DNA from: an uncultured Lachnospiraceae bacterium
GTDB lineage: Bacteria > Bacillota > Clostridia > Lachnospirales > Lachnospiraceae
Assembly (NCBI GenBank): GCA_934330725.1
Contig: CAKRGM010000031.1
Span: 1-29,119, forward strand
Direction: 5' to 3'
Length of the DNA: 29,119 nt
Below are positions 22,079-29,119 of this stretch, one piece after another (positions within the stretch are counted from its first letter, which is position 1; every line of letters begins with the position of its first letter). Under the pieces are notes generated by a model. It was not told where the DNA came from. It did not search any database and was given only the letters and a program-made list of their open reading frames with translations. Made by a program: the position numbers and the translations under genes.

Positions 22079-23404
22079 ATGAAAACTTTAATTAAAAATG
22101 GCAGGGTGCTTGACCCGGCCAGTAACACAGATGCAGTGAAAGACATTTATATTGAGGATGACACTATAAAAGAGGTCAGTGAAAATATACAGGCTGACGG
22201 TGATGATGTTAATGTGATTGATGCTTCGGGCTGTTTTGTCATGCCGGGACTTATAGATCTTCATGTACATTTCAGGGAACCTGGATTTGAACATAAGGAA
22301 ACAATAAGAACAGGCGCAAGGGCTGCCGCAAGAGGCGGATTTACAACAGTTTGTGCAATGCCAAATACCAAGCCTGTTATTGACAGTGTTGAAATGGTGC
22401 GCTATATAATCGATAAGGCAAAAGAAGTTACAGATATTAATGTACTTCCGATTGCAGCTATTACAGCCGGACAGGATGGCGAATATATTACGGATTTTGA
22501 AAAGCTTCTTGCTAATGGTGCAGTTGCTGTCAGTGAAGATGGTAAATCTGTAATGAATGCAAGAGTTGCAAGGCAGGCTATGAGACTTGCAGCAGAAATA
22601 GGCATTCCTGTATTTGCACACTGCGAAGATAAGAACCTTGTTGCAAGAGGAACGATGAATGCAGGCGCAAAGGCAAGAGAACTCGGACAGTTTGGAATTA
22701 TGAATGCAGTTGAAGATATAATCGTGGCAAGGGATATTCTTCTTGCAAAAAATACAGGAGCACAGCTTCATCTTTGCCATTGTTCAACATACGACAGCGT
22801 GAGAATGGTTGAACTTGCAAAGAAGGATGATATTAAGGTAACTGCAGAGGTTACACCACATCATTTTACACTTACAGAAGATGATATAACAGGTGATGAT
22901 GCAAATTATAAAATGAATCCGCCGCTTAGGACTAAAAAGGATCGTGACAAGCTTATTGAAGGGCTTAAAGAAGGCATTATGGATACAATTTCAACAGATC
23001 ATGCGCCACACCATGCAACAGAGAAAGAAAGAGGATTTGCTGAATCTCCATTTGGAATTACGGGACTTGAGACATCAGTGTGTCTTACAATGACAGAACT
23101 TGTAAATAAAGGAGTTCTTACACCACTTCAGATGGCAGAAAGAATGAGTTATACTCCTGCACAGATAATACACAGCGATAAAGGTACACTTCTTCCGGGA
23201 AGAACTGCTGATGTTACAATAATAGATCCAAATGATGAATTTGTGATTGACAGCAGCAAGTTTGCTTCAAAAGGTAAAAACACACCATTTAATGGCAGGA
23301 AAGTAAAAGGAAGAGTAATCTATACGATAGTAGCAGGAAAAACAGTTTACTCATATAAACCGGGCTTTGAATGCCTCATTGATAAGGACGTTCCTAAAAT
23401 ATAA
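22079..23404 (+). CDS. pyrC: Dihydroorotase
   Basis: Dihydroorotase cyclises N-carbamoyl-aspartate to dihydroorotate, the third step of UMP synthesis. The protein has 441 residues, the length of the class I bacterial enzyme. The amidohydrolase metal motif GLIDLHVHFREPG (His62, His64) is present. So are AVSEDGKSVMN, FAHCED, LHLCHCST, the substrate loop TPHHFTL, MNPPLRTKKDR and the catalytic aspartate in ISTDHAPHH. AGAGAGG lies seven bases ahead of the ATG at 22079. It is the first gene of pyrC-pyrF-pyrK-pyrD. I see no PyrR-binding loop or terminator-antiterminator pair in the 123 bases before it, and no convincing promoter, although the DNA there is very AT-rich. Confidence 0.95.
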   Translation: MKTLIKNGRVLDPASNTDAVKDIYIEDDTIKEVSENIQADGDDVNVIDASGCFVMPGLIDLHVHFREPGFEHKETIRTGARAAARGGFTTVCAMPNTKPVIDSVEMVRYIIDKAKEVTDINVLPIAAITAGQDGEYITDFEKLLANGAVAVSEDGKSVMNARVARQAMRLAAEIGIPVFAHCEDKNLVARGTMNAGAKARELGQFGIMNAVEDIIVARDILLAKNTGAQLHLCHCSTYDSVRMVELAKKDDIKVTAEVTPHHFTLTEDDITGDDANYKMNPPLRTKKDRDKLIEGLKEGIMDTISTDHAPHHATEKERGFAESPFGITGLETSVCLTMTELVNKGVLTPLQMAERMSYTPAQIIHSDKGTLLPGRTADVTIIDPNDEFVIDSSKFASKGKNTPFNGRKVKGRVIYTIVAGKTVYSYKPGFECLIDKDVPKI

Positions 23405-23475
23405 TTATGCAGGGTTAAGTTTGAAATTTATAAGTTTCACAATAATCTAAAAACATATTTAAACAGAAAGGTATA

Positions 23476-24405
23476 ATGATAATGATTAACAAACTTGTAG
23501 ACAAGATTACAAAGATGAATGCACCCGTAGTTGTTGGACTTGATCCAATGATGAAATATGTGCCGGAATTTATAAAGAGTGCCGCTATTAAGGCGCATGG
23601 AGAGACTACAAAGGCAGCAGCCCAGGCTATATGGGAGTTTAATAAGGCGATTATCGATAATATTTACGATATTGTTCCAGCAGTTAAACCGCAGATAGCA
23701 ATGTATGAGCAGTTTGGTGTAGAAGGTCTTATAGCATTTCAGAAAACAGTAGATTACTGTCACGAAAAAGATATGGTAGTAATCGGAGATGTAAAAAGAG
23801 GTGATATAGGTTCAACATCAGAAGCATATGCGGTTGCACATCTTGGTAAGGTTGAGGTGGGCTCAAAAAAGATACCTGCATTTAACGAGGACTTTGCGAC
23901 AGTTAATCCTTATCTTGGTTCTGACGGAATAAAGCCGTTTATAAATGTCTGCAGGGAAGAAAAGAAGGGTATATTTATTCTTGTTAAAACTTCTAATCCA
24001 TCGAGTGGGGAATTTCAGGACAGACTTATTGATGGAAAGCCTCTTTATGAAATCGTAGGCCAGAAAGTCGATGAATGGGGCAAAGAATGCATGGGCGATA
24101 AGTACAGCTATGTAGGAGCTGTAGTCGGAGCTACTTATCCGGAAATGGGAAGAACACTTAGAAAGATTATGCCAAAGGCTTATATTCTTGTACCGGGATA
24201 TGGTGCACAGGGTGGAAAGGCCGAAGACCTTGTACCTTTCTTTAATGAAGACGGACTTGGTGCAATAATCAACAGTTCAAGAGGTATCATAGCTGCATAC
24301 AATAATGAAAAATACGCAAAATTTGGTGAGACTAATTTTGCAGATGCCTCAAGACAGGCGGCAATTGATATGATTAACGATATTAATGGAGCTTTAGGTA
24401 AATAG
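23476..24405 (+). CDS. pyrF: Orotidine-5'-phosphate decarboxylase (subfamily 2)
   Basis: OMP decarboxylase makes UMP from OMP in the last step of the pathway. The protein has 309 residues, typical of the longer subfamily 2 enzymes and not the roughly 235-residue type. The N-terminus has VVVGLDPMMKYVP. The catalytic motif DVKRGDIGSTSEAY contains the Asp-Lys-Asp charge network, and NPYLGSDGIKPF, LVKTSNPSSGEFQ and LVPGYGAQGG follow in order. ATG codons at 23476 and 23482 are both in frame, and AAAGG at 23468-23471 could serve either. It follows pyrC by 71 bases with no terminator between, and pyrK follows after 50 bases. Confidence 0.95.
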   Translation: MIMINKLVDKITKMNAPVVVGLDPMMKYVPEFIKSAAIKAHGETTKAAAQAIWEFNKAIIDNIYDIVPAVKPQIAMYEQFGVEGLIAFQKTVDYCHEKDMVVIGDVKRGDIGSTSEAYAVAHLGKVEVGSKKIPAFNEDFATVNPYLGSDGIKPFINVCREEKKGIFILVKTSNPSSGEFQDRLIDGKPLYEIVGQKVDEWGKECMGDKYSYVGAVVGATYPEMGRTLRKIMPKAYILVPGYGAQGGKAEDLVPFFNEDGLGAIINSSRGIIAAYNNEKYAKFGETNFADASRQAAIDMINDINGALGK

Positions 24406-24455
24406 TGCCTGTGGCTGATATAATACATTATTAAAAATATAAAGGTGAGGCAGAA

Positions 24456-25220
24456 ATGGTATATAGAGAACATGCTAAGATAATAAAGACAGATTGTCTG
24501 GCAACAGGCGTCTATGAAATATGGTTTGAAACAGATAAGATTGCAAAAGAGGCAAAAGCCGGACAGTTTATTTCGGTATACTCAAATGACGGTTCAAGGC
24601 TTCTTCCAAGACCGATAAGCATTTGCAGGATTGATGGCAGCAGACTGCGTATTGTTTACAGAGTTGTTGGAGAGGGAACGCTTGAATTTTCCAAAATGAA
24701 AGAAGGCGGGTATTTAGATATTCAGGGACCTTTGGGAAATGGATATAATCCGGATACATGCAAAGGAAAAAAGGCGATAATATTTGGCGGTGGAATTGGA
24801 ATACCTCCAATGCTTCAGCTTGCAGCAAGCCTTGATTGCGAAAAGGAAATCGTTTTGGGATATAAAGATGAATTATTTCTTGATAAAGAGTTTGAAAAAT
24901 TCGGACATGTTACTATCGCAACGGAAGATGGCAGTACAGGAACAAAGGGAAATGTCCTTGATGCAGTAAAGGAACATGCAATAAAAGGTGACATAATTTA
25001 TGCATGTGGCCCGACACCTATGCTTCGTGCCATAAAAACATATGCGCAGGAAAATGAAATAGAAGCATTTGTATCATTAGAGGAAAAGATGGCATGTGGA
25101 ATCGGTGCCTGTCTTGCCTGTGTCTGTAAGACAAAGGAAATTGATGAACATTCAAAAGTACACAATACAAGAGTCTGTAAGGAAGGACCTGTGTTTAATG
25201 TAAAGGAGGTTGAAATCTAA
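24456..25220 (+). CDS. pyrK: Dihydroorotate dehydrogenase B, electron-transfer subunit
   Basis: PyrK carries FAD and a 2Fe-2S cluster and passes electrons from PyrD to NAD+. The protein has 254 residues, the normal length. It has an FAD-binding RPISICRIDG region near residue 50, the NAD-binding GGGIGIPPMLQLA near residue 110, and a C-terminal cluster motif CGIGACLACVC (Cys214, Cys219, Cys222) with a fourth cysteine at 241 (TRVCKEG). GGTGAGG sits five bases ahead of the ATG. Its TAA stop shares a base with the pyrD ATG (TAATG), so the two subunits are made together. The presence of PyrK shows that the dehydrogenase is the type 1B, NAD-dependent form. Confidence 0.96.
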   Translation: MVYREHAKIIKTDCLATGVYEIWFETDKIAKEAKAGQFISVYSNDGSRLLPRPISICRIDGSRLRIVYRVVGEGTLEFSKMKEGGYLDIQGPLGNGYNPDTCKGKKAIIFGGGIGIPPMLQLAASLDCEKEIVLGYKDELFLDKEFEKFGHVTIATEDGSTGTKGNVLDAVKEHAIKGDIIYACGPTPMLRAIKTYAQENEIEAFVSLEEKMACGIGACLACVCKTKEIDEHSKVHNTRVCKEGPVFNVKEVEI

Positions 25221-26125
25221 TGAATCTTTCAGTAAATATTGCCGGAGTTACATTAAACAATCCAGTTATGACAGCATCAGGAACCTTTGGTTCGGGAATG
25301 GAATATTCGGATTTTGTTGATTTAAATAAACTTGGAGCTGTTGTTACAAAGGGGGTTGCAAATGTGCCGTGGCCTGGTAATGCCACTCCGAGGATTGCGG
25401 AAACATATGGTGGTATGATTAATGCAATCGGCCTTCAGAATCCCGGACTTGATACATTTGTAAAAAGAGATATACCATTTCTTAAGAAGTACAGGGATAC
25501 TAAGATTATTGTAAATGTATGCGGACGAACAAAAGAGGACTATGTGGATGCTGTTGAGAAGCTGGGTGAACAGCCTGTAGATATGCTTGAAATCAACATT
25601 TCCTGTCCTAATGTTAAAGAAGGCGGTATAGCCTTTGGACAAAGACCGGATTCAGCAATGGAAATAACACAGGCAGTTAAAAAAGTTGCAAAGCAGCCGA
25701 TTATAATGAAACTGAGTCCGAATGTAACTGATATAACGGAAATGGCTAAAGCGGTAGAAGCAGGTGGTGCTGATGCAATTTCTTTAATAAATACACTTAC
25801 AGGCATGAAGATTGATGTCAATAGAAGAACATTTGCAGTAGCTAATAAAACGGGCGGACTTTCAGGTCCTGCAATTAAGCCGGTAGCTGTAAGAATGGTA
25901 TACCAGACGGCTAATGCCGTTAAAGTTCCAATTATCGGAATGGGCGGAATATGTAATGCTGAGGATGCTCTTGAATTCATAATGGCAGGAGCTACAGCAG
26001 TGTCCATTGGTACAGCTAATTTCCATGATCCTATGACAACTATTAAGGTTATTGATGGAATTGCGGATTATATGAAGAAGAATAACATTGATGATATTAA
26101 TGAACTTGTCGGATGTGTTAAATAA
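25220..26125 (+). CDS. pyrD: Dihydroorotate dehydrogenase B, catalytic subunit
   Basis: PyrD oxidises dihydroorotate to orotate with FMN. This is the 301-residue type 1B catalytic subunit, partner of PyrK. Motifs in order are NNPVMTASGTFGSGMEY, the catalytic-loop cysteine in INISCPNVKEGG (Cys129), INTLTGMKIDV, TGGLSGPAIKPVA and GMGGICNAEDALEFI. The ribosome binding site AAAGGAGG lies within the end of pyrK, and the start codon overlaps the pyrK stop by one base. A strong terminator follows two bases after the stop. pyrE, often the next gene in related genomes, is not here. Confidence 0.96.
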   Translation: MNLSVNIAGVTLNNPVMTASGTFGSGMEYSDFVDLNKLGAVVTKGVANVPWPGNATPRIAETYGGMINAIGLQNPGLDTFVKRDIPFLKKYRDTKIIVNVCGRTKEDYVDAVEKLGEQPVDMLEINISCPNVKEGGIAFGQRPDSAMEITQAVKKVAKQPIIMKLSPNVTDITEMAKAVEAGGADAISLINTLTGMKIDVNRRTFAVANKTGGLSGPAIKPVAVRMVYQTANAVKVPIIGMGGICNAEDALEFIMAGATAVSIGTANFHDPMTTIKVIDGIADYMKKNNIDDINELVGCVK

Positions 26126-26126
26126 T

Positions 26127-26164
26127 AAAAAGCTACCAGCTCTTTAGGCCTGGTAGCTTTTTTT
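26127..26164 (+). terminator. Terminator of the pyr operon
   Basis: AAAAAGCTACCAG (26127-26139) pairs without mismatch with CTGGTAGCTTTTT starting at 26150, around a 10-base loop, and the T-run continues to 26164. The ribosome binding site of the next gene (GAGGAG, 26165-26170) follows directly. Confidence 0.9.
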
Positions 26165-26177
26165 GAGGAGTGTATAT

Positions 26178-28002
26178 ATGAATATAAGACGTACGCCTGT
26201 GAAGCCAATGCGGATTTTGGCATCCGTAACGATTATAATGTTATTTATTCTTCTGGCAACTGTTTTTAATACTGATGGTGTAAATGTAAAGCAGACAAGA
26301 CACACTGATCCAATTACGAAAATAGAAGATATTACAGTAGATGAAATACAGGATCAGACTGCACCGATAGGCATAAGAAAACAGTACACTTTTACACTTG
26401 AGGATAATATATCACAGGATATAAGCCTTGCATTTTATACTGTCCACCAGTATGTAACAGTATGGATTGATGGAAAAGAGGTGTACAGTATTAATCCATC
26501 GGCGGATAAACGCATTACAAAGACGGTTGCCAGTATCTGGGTTATGATACCGTTATATAGTGCAGATTCAGGTAAAAAGGTAGATGTGCAGATTACACCG
26601 GTATACGAGAGTTTTCGTAACAGAAAAATCGAGTTTCTGACAGGCTCGTCAGAAGCAATATTTCAGGACAGGTTATTAAAAGATCTTCCCCAGTTAGTAC
26701 TCGGGGGAATGGCAGTATTGACAGGCATTGTATTCCTGTGCATTGCAATATGTGGAATATTAAGGAAAAAACATATGTCGGGGTTATCATGGATGGGTAT
26801 ATTCTCTGTAATGATTGGAATATGGCGACTGACTGATACGAGATCAACACCGTTTATGGACTTTGGCAGGCCTGTATTTATATACTATATTAATCTGACA
26901 TTGCTTATGCTTGGATTATTACCGCTTCTGCAGTGGACGAAGATGTACTTTAATAAAACAGGCAGGAAAGTAATAGAAATATATGAAACGGCAGCATTGG
27001 TATTTGCCATGCTTCAGTTTATATTGCAGTATTTTAAAGTAATAGATATTCGTGAGACTATGACAGTTACGCATATTGTTATGGGAATCGGCATGATATG
27101 TCTGGTTGCAGTGGTTGTGTATGAAATTAAATGTGAACAGGGTTTAAGTACAAATAGTAAAATTAAATTTCCGCTGGAAATAAAGCTGGCATTTATCTGT
27201 GTGGCAGGAATATTTTTAGATATTATTGCTTTTTATATCAAGGGGAACTCATCAGGTTTTATATTTACCCTGCTGACATTCCTGATTTATATAATTTGTA
27301 TGGGGATTCTGTCTATACAGCGATACAACCAGCAACAGGCAGAATTAGCGCAGCAGAACAGAACTGGCAGCACAGGAACGGAAACTTACTGACAGCCGTA
27401 TAAAGGCTATGATGAGTCAGATACGTTCACACTTTATCTTTAATGTGCTGGCGACAATCAGCACATACTGTAAGATTGATCCAAAAGAAGCAGATAAGGC
27501 ACTCATATGTTTTTCGAGATAGTTAAGGCGGAATATACAAAATATTGAGGAGGACGGATTGATTGACTTTAGTCTGGAACTGGAGCAGGTAAAAGATTAT
27601 GTTACATTGGAGCAGCTTCGCTTTGCAGACAGGATAACATTTGTGACAGATGTAGAGACAACAAGTTTTCAGATACCTCCTCTTACAATACAGCCACTTG
27701 TTGAAAATGCAATCAAGCATGGAAATATAGAGCATGGGATAAGTGGCACGATAACACTTTATACGAAAAAGCTTCAAGGTGAAATAGAAATCAAAATAAC
27801 AGATAATGGTGTGGGCTTTAATTTGAAACAGCTGGAAAAAGCGGAGTCAGTCGGAATAAGAAATGTAAAATACCGGATAGAAAATATGACAGGCGGAACA
27901 ATTGCATTTGAAAGTATACCTGATAAGGGAACGACTGTTACCATACATATTCCCGATGGGGTAAATTGTGGACGTATTATTAGCAGAAATGAGGAACAAT
28001 AG
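26178..28002 (+). pseudogene. Broken LytS-like membrane sensor histidine kinase
   Basis: The N-terminal part is open from ATG 26178 (GAGGAG seven bases upstream) to a TGA at 27390-27392. It has one membrane helix, an extracytoplasmic domain of about 140 residues, then about seven helices. The frame shifts near 27357-27362, where AACAGAACTGG replaces an expected AACAGAGAACTGG-like sequence, as if one GA had been lost. In the shifted frame the protein continues with QERKLTDSRI and the kinase box MSQIRSHFIFNVL, containing the phosphoacceptor His. It then meets an amber codon, TAG at 27520-27522, where relatives would have Tyr (CFSR-stop-LRRNIQ). Beyond it the ATPase domain (PLVENAIKHG, ITDNGVGFNL) runs to a TAG at 28000-28002. 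Two independent lesions argue for a true pseudogene. The response regulator eight bases downstream is intact. Confidence 0.85.
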
Positions 28003-28010
28003 AGAAGAGT

Positions 28011-28802
28011 ATGAATATAATCTATGTAGATGATGAACCGATGCAAATTAAAAACTTTCAGCTGACAATAGAAAATCTTGAGCGGATTGACAGCCTTAAA
28101 ACTTTTGACAATAGTGGCGAGGCTTATGACTGGGCAAAGTCCCACCCCGTGGATGTGGCATTTATGGATATTGAGATGCCGGTAATGAATGGGATAGAAC
28201 TTGCAAAAAAGTTAAAAGAGCATAATCCTAACACTCGTATTATATTTGTGACAGCTTATGAACAGTATGCCCTGCAGGCTTTTGGAGTTGATGCAATAGG
28301 GTATCTGCTAAAGCCATATACCAGTGTGGATATAGAAAAACAGCTAAAAAAAGCATATTATGTCAGAGATATACCTAAAATGGAAATACAGATAAAGACA
28401 ATGCCCAATCTGTCAGTTGCAGCAGATGGAAAACAGCTTGCACTGGGCAATACAAAACAGGCAGAGCTTCTGGCACTGTTTATAGACAGAGGAGAAGCAG
28501 GGCTTAACAAAACGGATGTTATAGAAACACTTTGGAATGGATATTGCAGCGAAAGTGTGTATTGGACTACAATGTCAAGGCTTAAATCAATACTTGATAA
28601 GGCGGGAATTGCAGACCTCATTATTACAAAAGGGCCGGTAAAGTGTATAAATATAGAAAAGGTAGACTGTGATTTGTATCGCATGTTAAAGGGGGATAAA
28701 AAAGTAATACAAAGTTACAAGGGAAAGTATCTGGAGGAATATAGCTGGTCAGAAGACAAAAAGAAAATATTGAATGAGATAAAGTCAGGAAAGAAAGTGT
28801 AA
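28011..28802 (+). CDS. Response regulator with a winged-helix/BTAD-like output domain
   Basis: This is a 263-residue regulator. The receiver domain (about 1-120) has IIYVDDEP with its acidic pair, the phosphoacceptor Asp in VAFMDIEMPVMNG, the Thr of IIFVTAYEQYA and the Lys of YLLKPY. The C-terminal part (about 128-260) begins with a beta strand and a winged-helix-like segment (TKQAELLALFIDRGEAGLNKTDVIETLW) and ends with a short helical region resembling the start of a BTAD (SARP-type) domain. It is the natural partner of the broken kinase just upstream and shows no damage itself. It may now be phosphorylated by another kinase or act unphosphorylated. The ribosome binding site (GAGAAGAG) is modest. 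Confidence 0.88.
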   Translation: MNIIYVDDEPMQIKNFQLTIENLERIDSLKTFDNSGEAYDWAKSHPVDVAFMDIEMPVMNGIELAKKLKEHNPNTRIIFVTAYEQYALQAFGVDAIGYLLKPYTSVDIEKQLKKAYYVRDIPKMEIQIKTMPNLSVAADGKQLALGNTKQAELLALFIDRGEAGLNKTDVIETLWNGYCSESVYWTTMSRLKSILDKAGIADLIITKGPVKCINIEKVDCDLYRMLKGDKKVIQSYKGKYLEEYSWSEDKKKILNEIKSGKKV

Positions 28803-28822
28803 GGTTTTTGTAAGGAACAAAC

Positions 28823-28852
28823 TTCACCCTGCTGTGTTATGATATGTATAGT
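28823..28852 (+). promoter_or_regulatory. Possible promoter of the right-edge leader region
   Basis: TTCACC at 28823-28828 and TATAGT at 28847-28852 are 18 bases apart, a moderate match. TGTAAGGAACAAA at 28809-28821, just upstream, also occurs at 2628-2640 in the metY leader. Confidence 0.35.
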
Positions 28853-28892
28853 ATAAAAGACATAGGGCAGAAAACTTAGGGGGGAGTTTCTT

Positions 28893-28931
28893 ATGCACAT
28901 ATATTTTGGTGCCTTGTGTTTATTTGTATAA
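28893..28931 (+). CDS. Putative 12-residue leader peptide
   Basis: The sequence encodes MHIYFGALCLFV and stop. GGGGAG at 28881-28886 lies six bases ahead of the ATG, a strong ribosome binding site for so short a frame. It shares the pattern Y-x-x-A-(L/I)-C-hydrophobic with the second small peptide at 28987. It is probably a regulatory upstream ORF and not a functional product; translation is not proven. Confidence 0.45.
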   Translation: MHIYFGALCLFV

Positions 28932-28986
28932 GGAACGCACGTTTCAAATATCCGTGTAAGTTATACATAATATGGAGGGAGTAATA

Positions 28987-29031
28987 ATGTTTTTTAACAA
29001 TATGATGTATCACACGGCTATTTGTTTTTGA
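28987..29031 (+). CDS. Putative 14-residue leader peptide of an attenuator
   Basis: The sequence encodes MFFNNMMYHTAICF and stop. GGAGG at 28974-28978 lies eight bases ahead of the ATG. Its last codons (Thr-Ala-Ile-Cys-Phe-stop) form the 5' side of the RNA stems at 29015-29042, and an intrinsic terminator follows 48 bases after the stop. This is the layout of a ribosome-mediated transcription attenuator. The amino-acid content is not dominated by one residue, so drug-induced or peptide-induced stalling is as plausible as amino-acid sensing. Confidence 0.5.
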   Translation: MFFNNMMYHTAICF

Positions 29032-29084
29032 GCAAAACAAATGTAAACGCACCATAGCCGGTACTGTTTTATAATACTGCCGCT
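29015..29084 (+). promoter_or_regulatory. Competing RNA stems (anti-antiterminator and antiterminator)
   Basis: By hand folding, CGGCTAT (29015-29021) pairs with ATAGCCG (29054-29060), and inside it ATTTGTTTT (29020-29028) pairs with AAAACAAAT (29034-29042). The 3' part of the first stem, AGCCGGTA (29056-29063), can instead pair with TACTG-CC-GCT (29075-29084), eight pairs with one G-U and a two-base bulge. That would capture the 5' arm of the terminator at 29079. The three pairings exclude one another in the order expected of an attenuator. Confidence 0.45.
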
Positions 29085-29105
29085 CGAAAGAGCGGCTTAT
29101 TTTTA
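29079..29105 (+). terminator. Intrinsic terminator at the right edge
   Basis: GCCGCTC (29079-29085) and GAGCGGC (29090-29096) form a perfect 7-bp GC-rich stem capped by a GAAA tetraloop and followed by TTATTTTTA. It lies 48 bases after the 14-residue ORF. Confidence 0.85.
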
Positions 29106-29119
29106 CCCTTTTCTGCATT

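Noticed and set aside
22088..22780. 230-codon open frame on the - strand opposite pyrC
   Set aside because: It is a Cys/Ile-rich shadow of the pyrC reading frame without a ribosome binding site or a recognisable domain.
27351..27395. Programmed ribosomal frameshift in the sensor kinase gene
   Set aside because: There is no slippery heptamer followed by a structure, and a second lesion (in-frame TAG at 27520) still blocks the kinase, so decay explains the data better.

Overview
The window looks like a chromosomal stretch of a low-GC, Gram-positive anaerobe, most likely a member of the Lachnospiraceae (Clostridia). The signs are AT-rich intergenic DNA, strong AGGAGG-type ribosome binding sites, hairpin-plus-T-run terminators, a DUF6106-type small membrane protein, a TGD-type sortase tail, a UBA/DUF4342 protein beside an OmpR-type two-component system, and a type 1B (PyrK/PyrD) dihydroorotate dehydrogenase. 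Every gene I can support lies on the + strand. I see no transposase, phage gene, CRISPR array, tRNA or rRNA.

Layout. 1-102 is the tail of an unidentified gene. 178-714 is a small DUF6106-like membrane protein. 884-2344 is guaB. 2673-2759 is a 28-residue Cys/Met leader peptide ahead of the O-acetylhomoserine sulfhydrylase gene (2884-4182). 4478-8848 is a giant cell-wall-anchored PHP-domain protein, translationally coupled to a YibE/F membrane protein (8829-9995). A MATE exporter follows (10184-11569), then an 11-bp tandem repeat and a possible small RNA. 11998-13740 is a three-gene unit of CheX-like phosphatase, CheY-like receiver and a TruA-family pseudouridine synthase that has Glu at the catalytic Asp position. 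argS follows (13881-15647), then a UBA/DUF4342 protein with an OmpR-type regulator and its kinase (15821-18478), a family 2 glycosyltransferase and a GAF-PAS-GGDEF-EAL protein. 22079-26125 is a pyrimidine operon, pyrC-pyrF-pyrK-pyrD. 26178-28802 is a sensor kinase gene broken by a frameshift and an amber codon, followed by an intact response regulator.

The right edge (28803-29119) holds two tiny ORFs with good ribosome binding sites, then a set of mutually exclusive RNA stems ending in an intrinsic terminator. I read this as a leader-peptide attenuator for a gene just outside the window.

Biosynthesis genes (IMP dehydrogenase, methionine/cysteine synthesis, UMP synthesis, arginyl-tRNA synthetase) are interspersed with signalling genes (CheX/CheY, OmpR/HK, GGDEF-EAL, a decayed kinase with its regulator). 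The most interesting points are the two leader-peptide loci, the Asp-to-Glu change in the TruA paralog coupled to CheY, and a composite promoter-like element that occurs twice with identical internal spacing.
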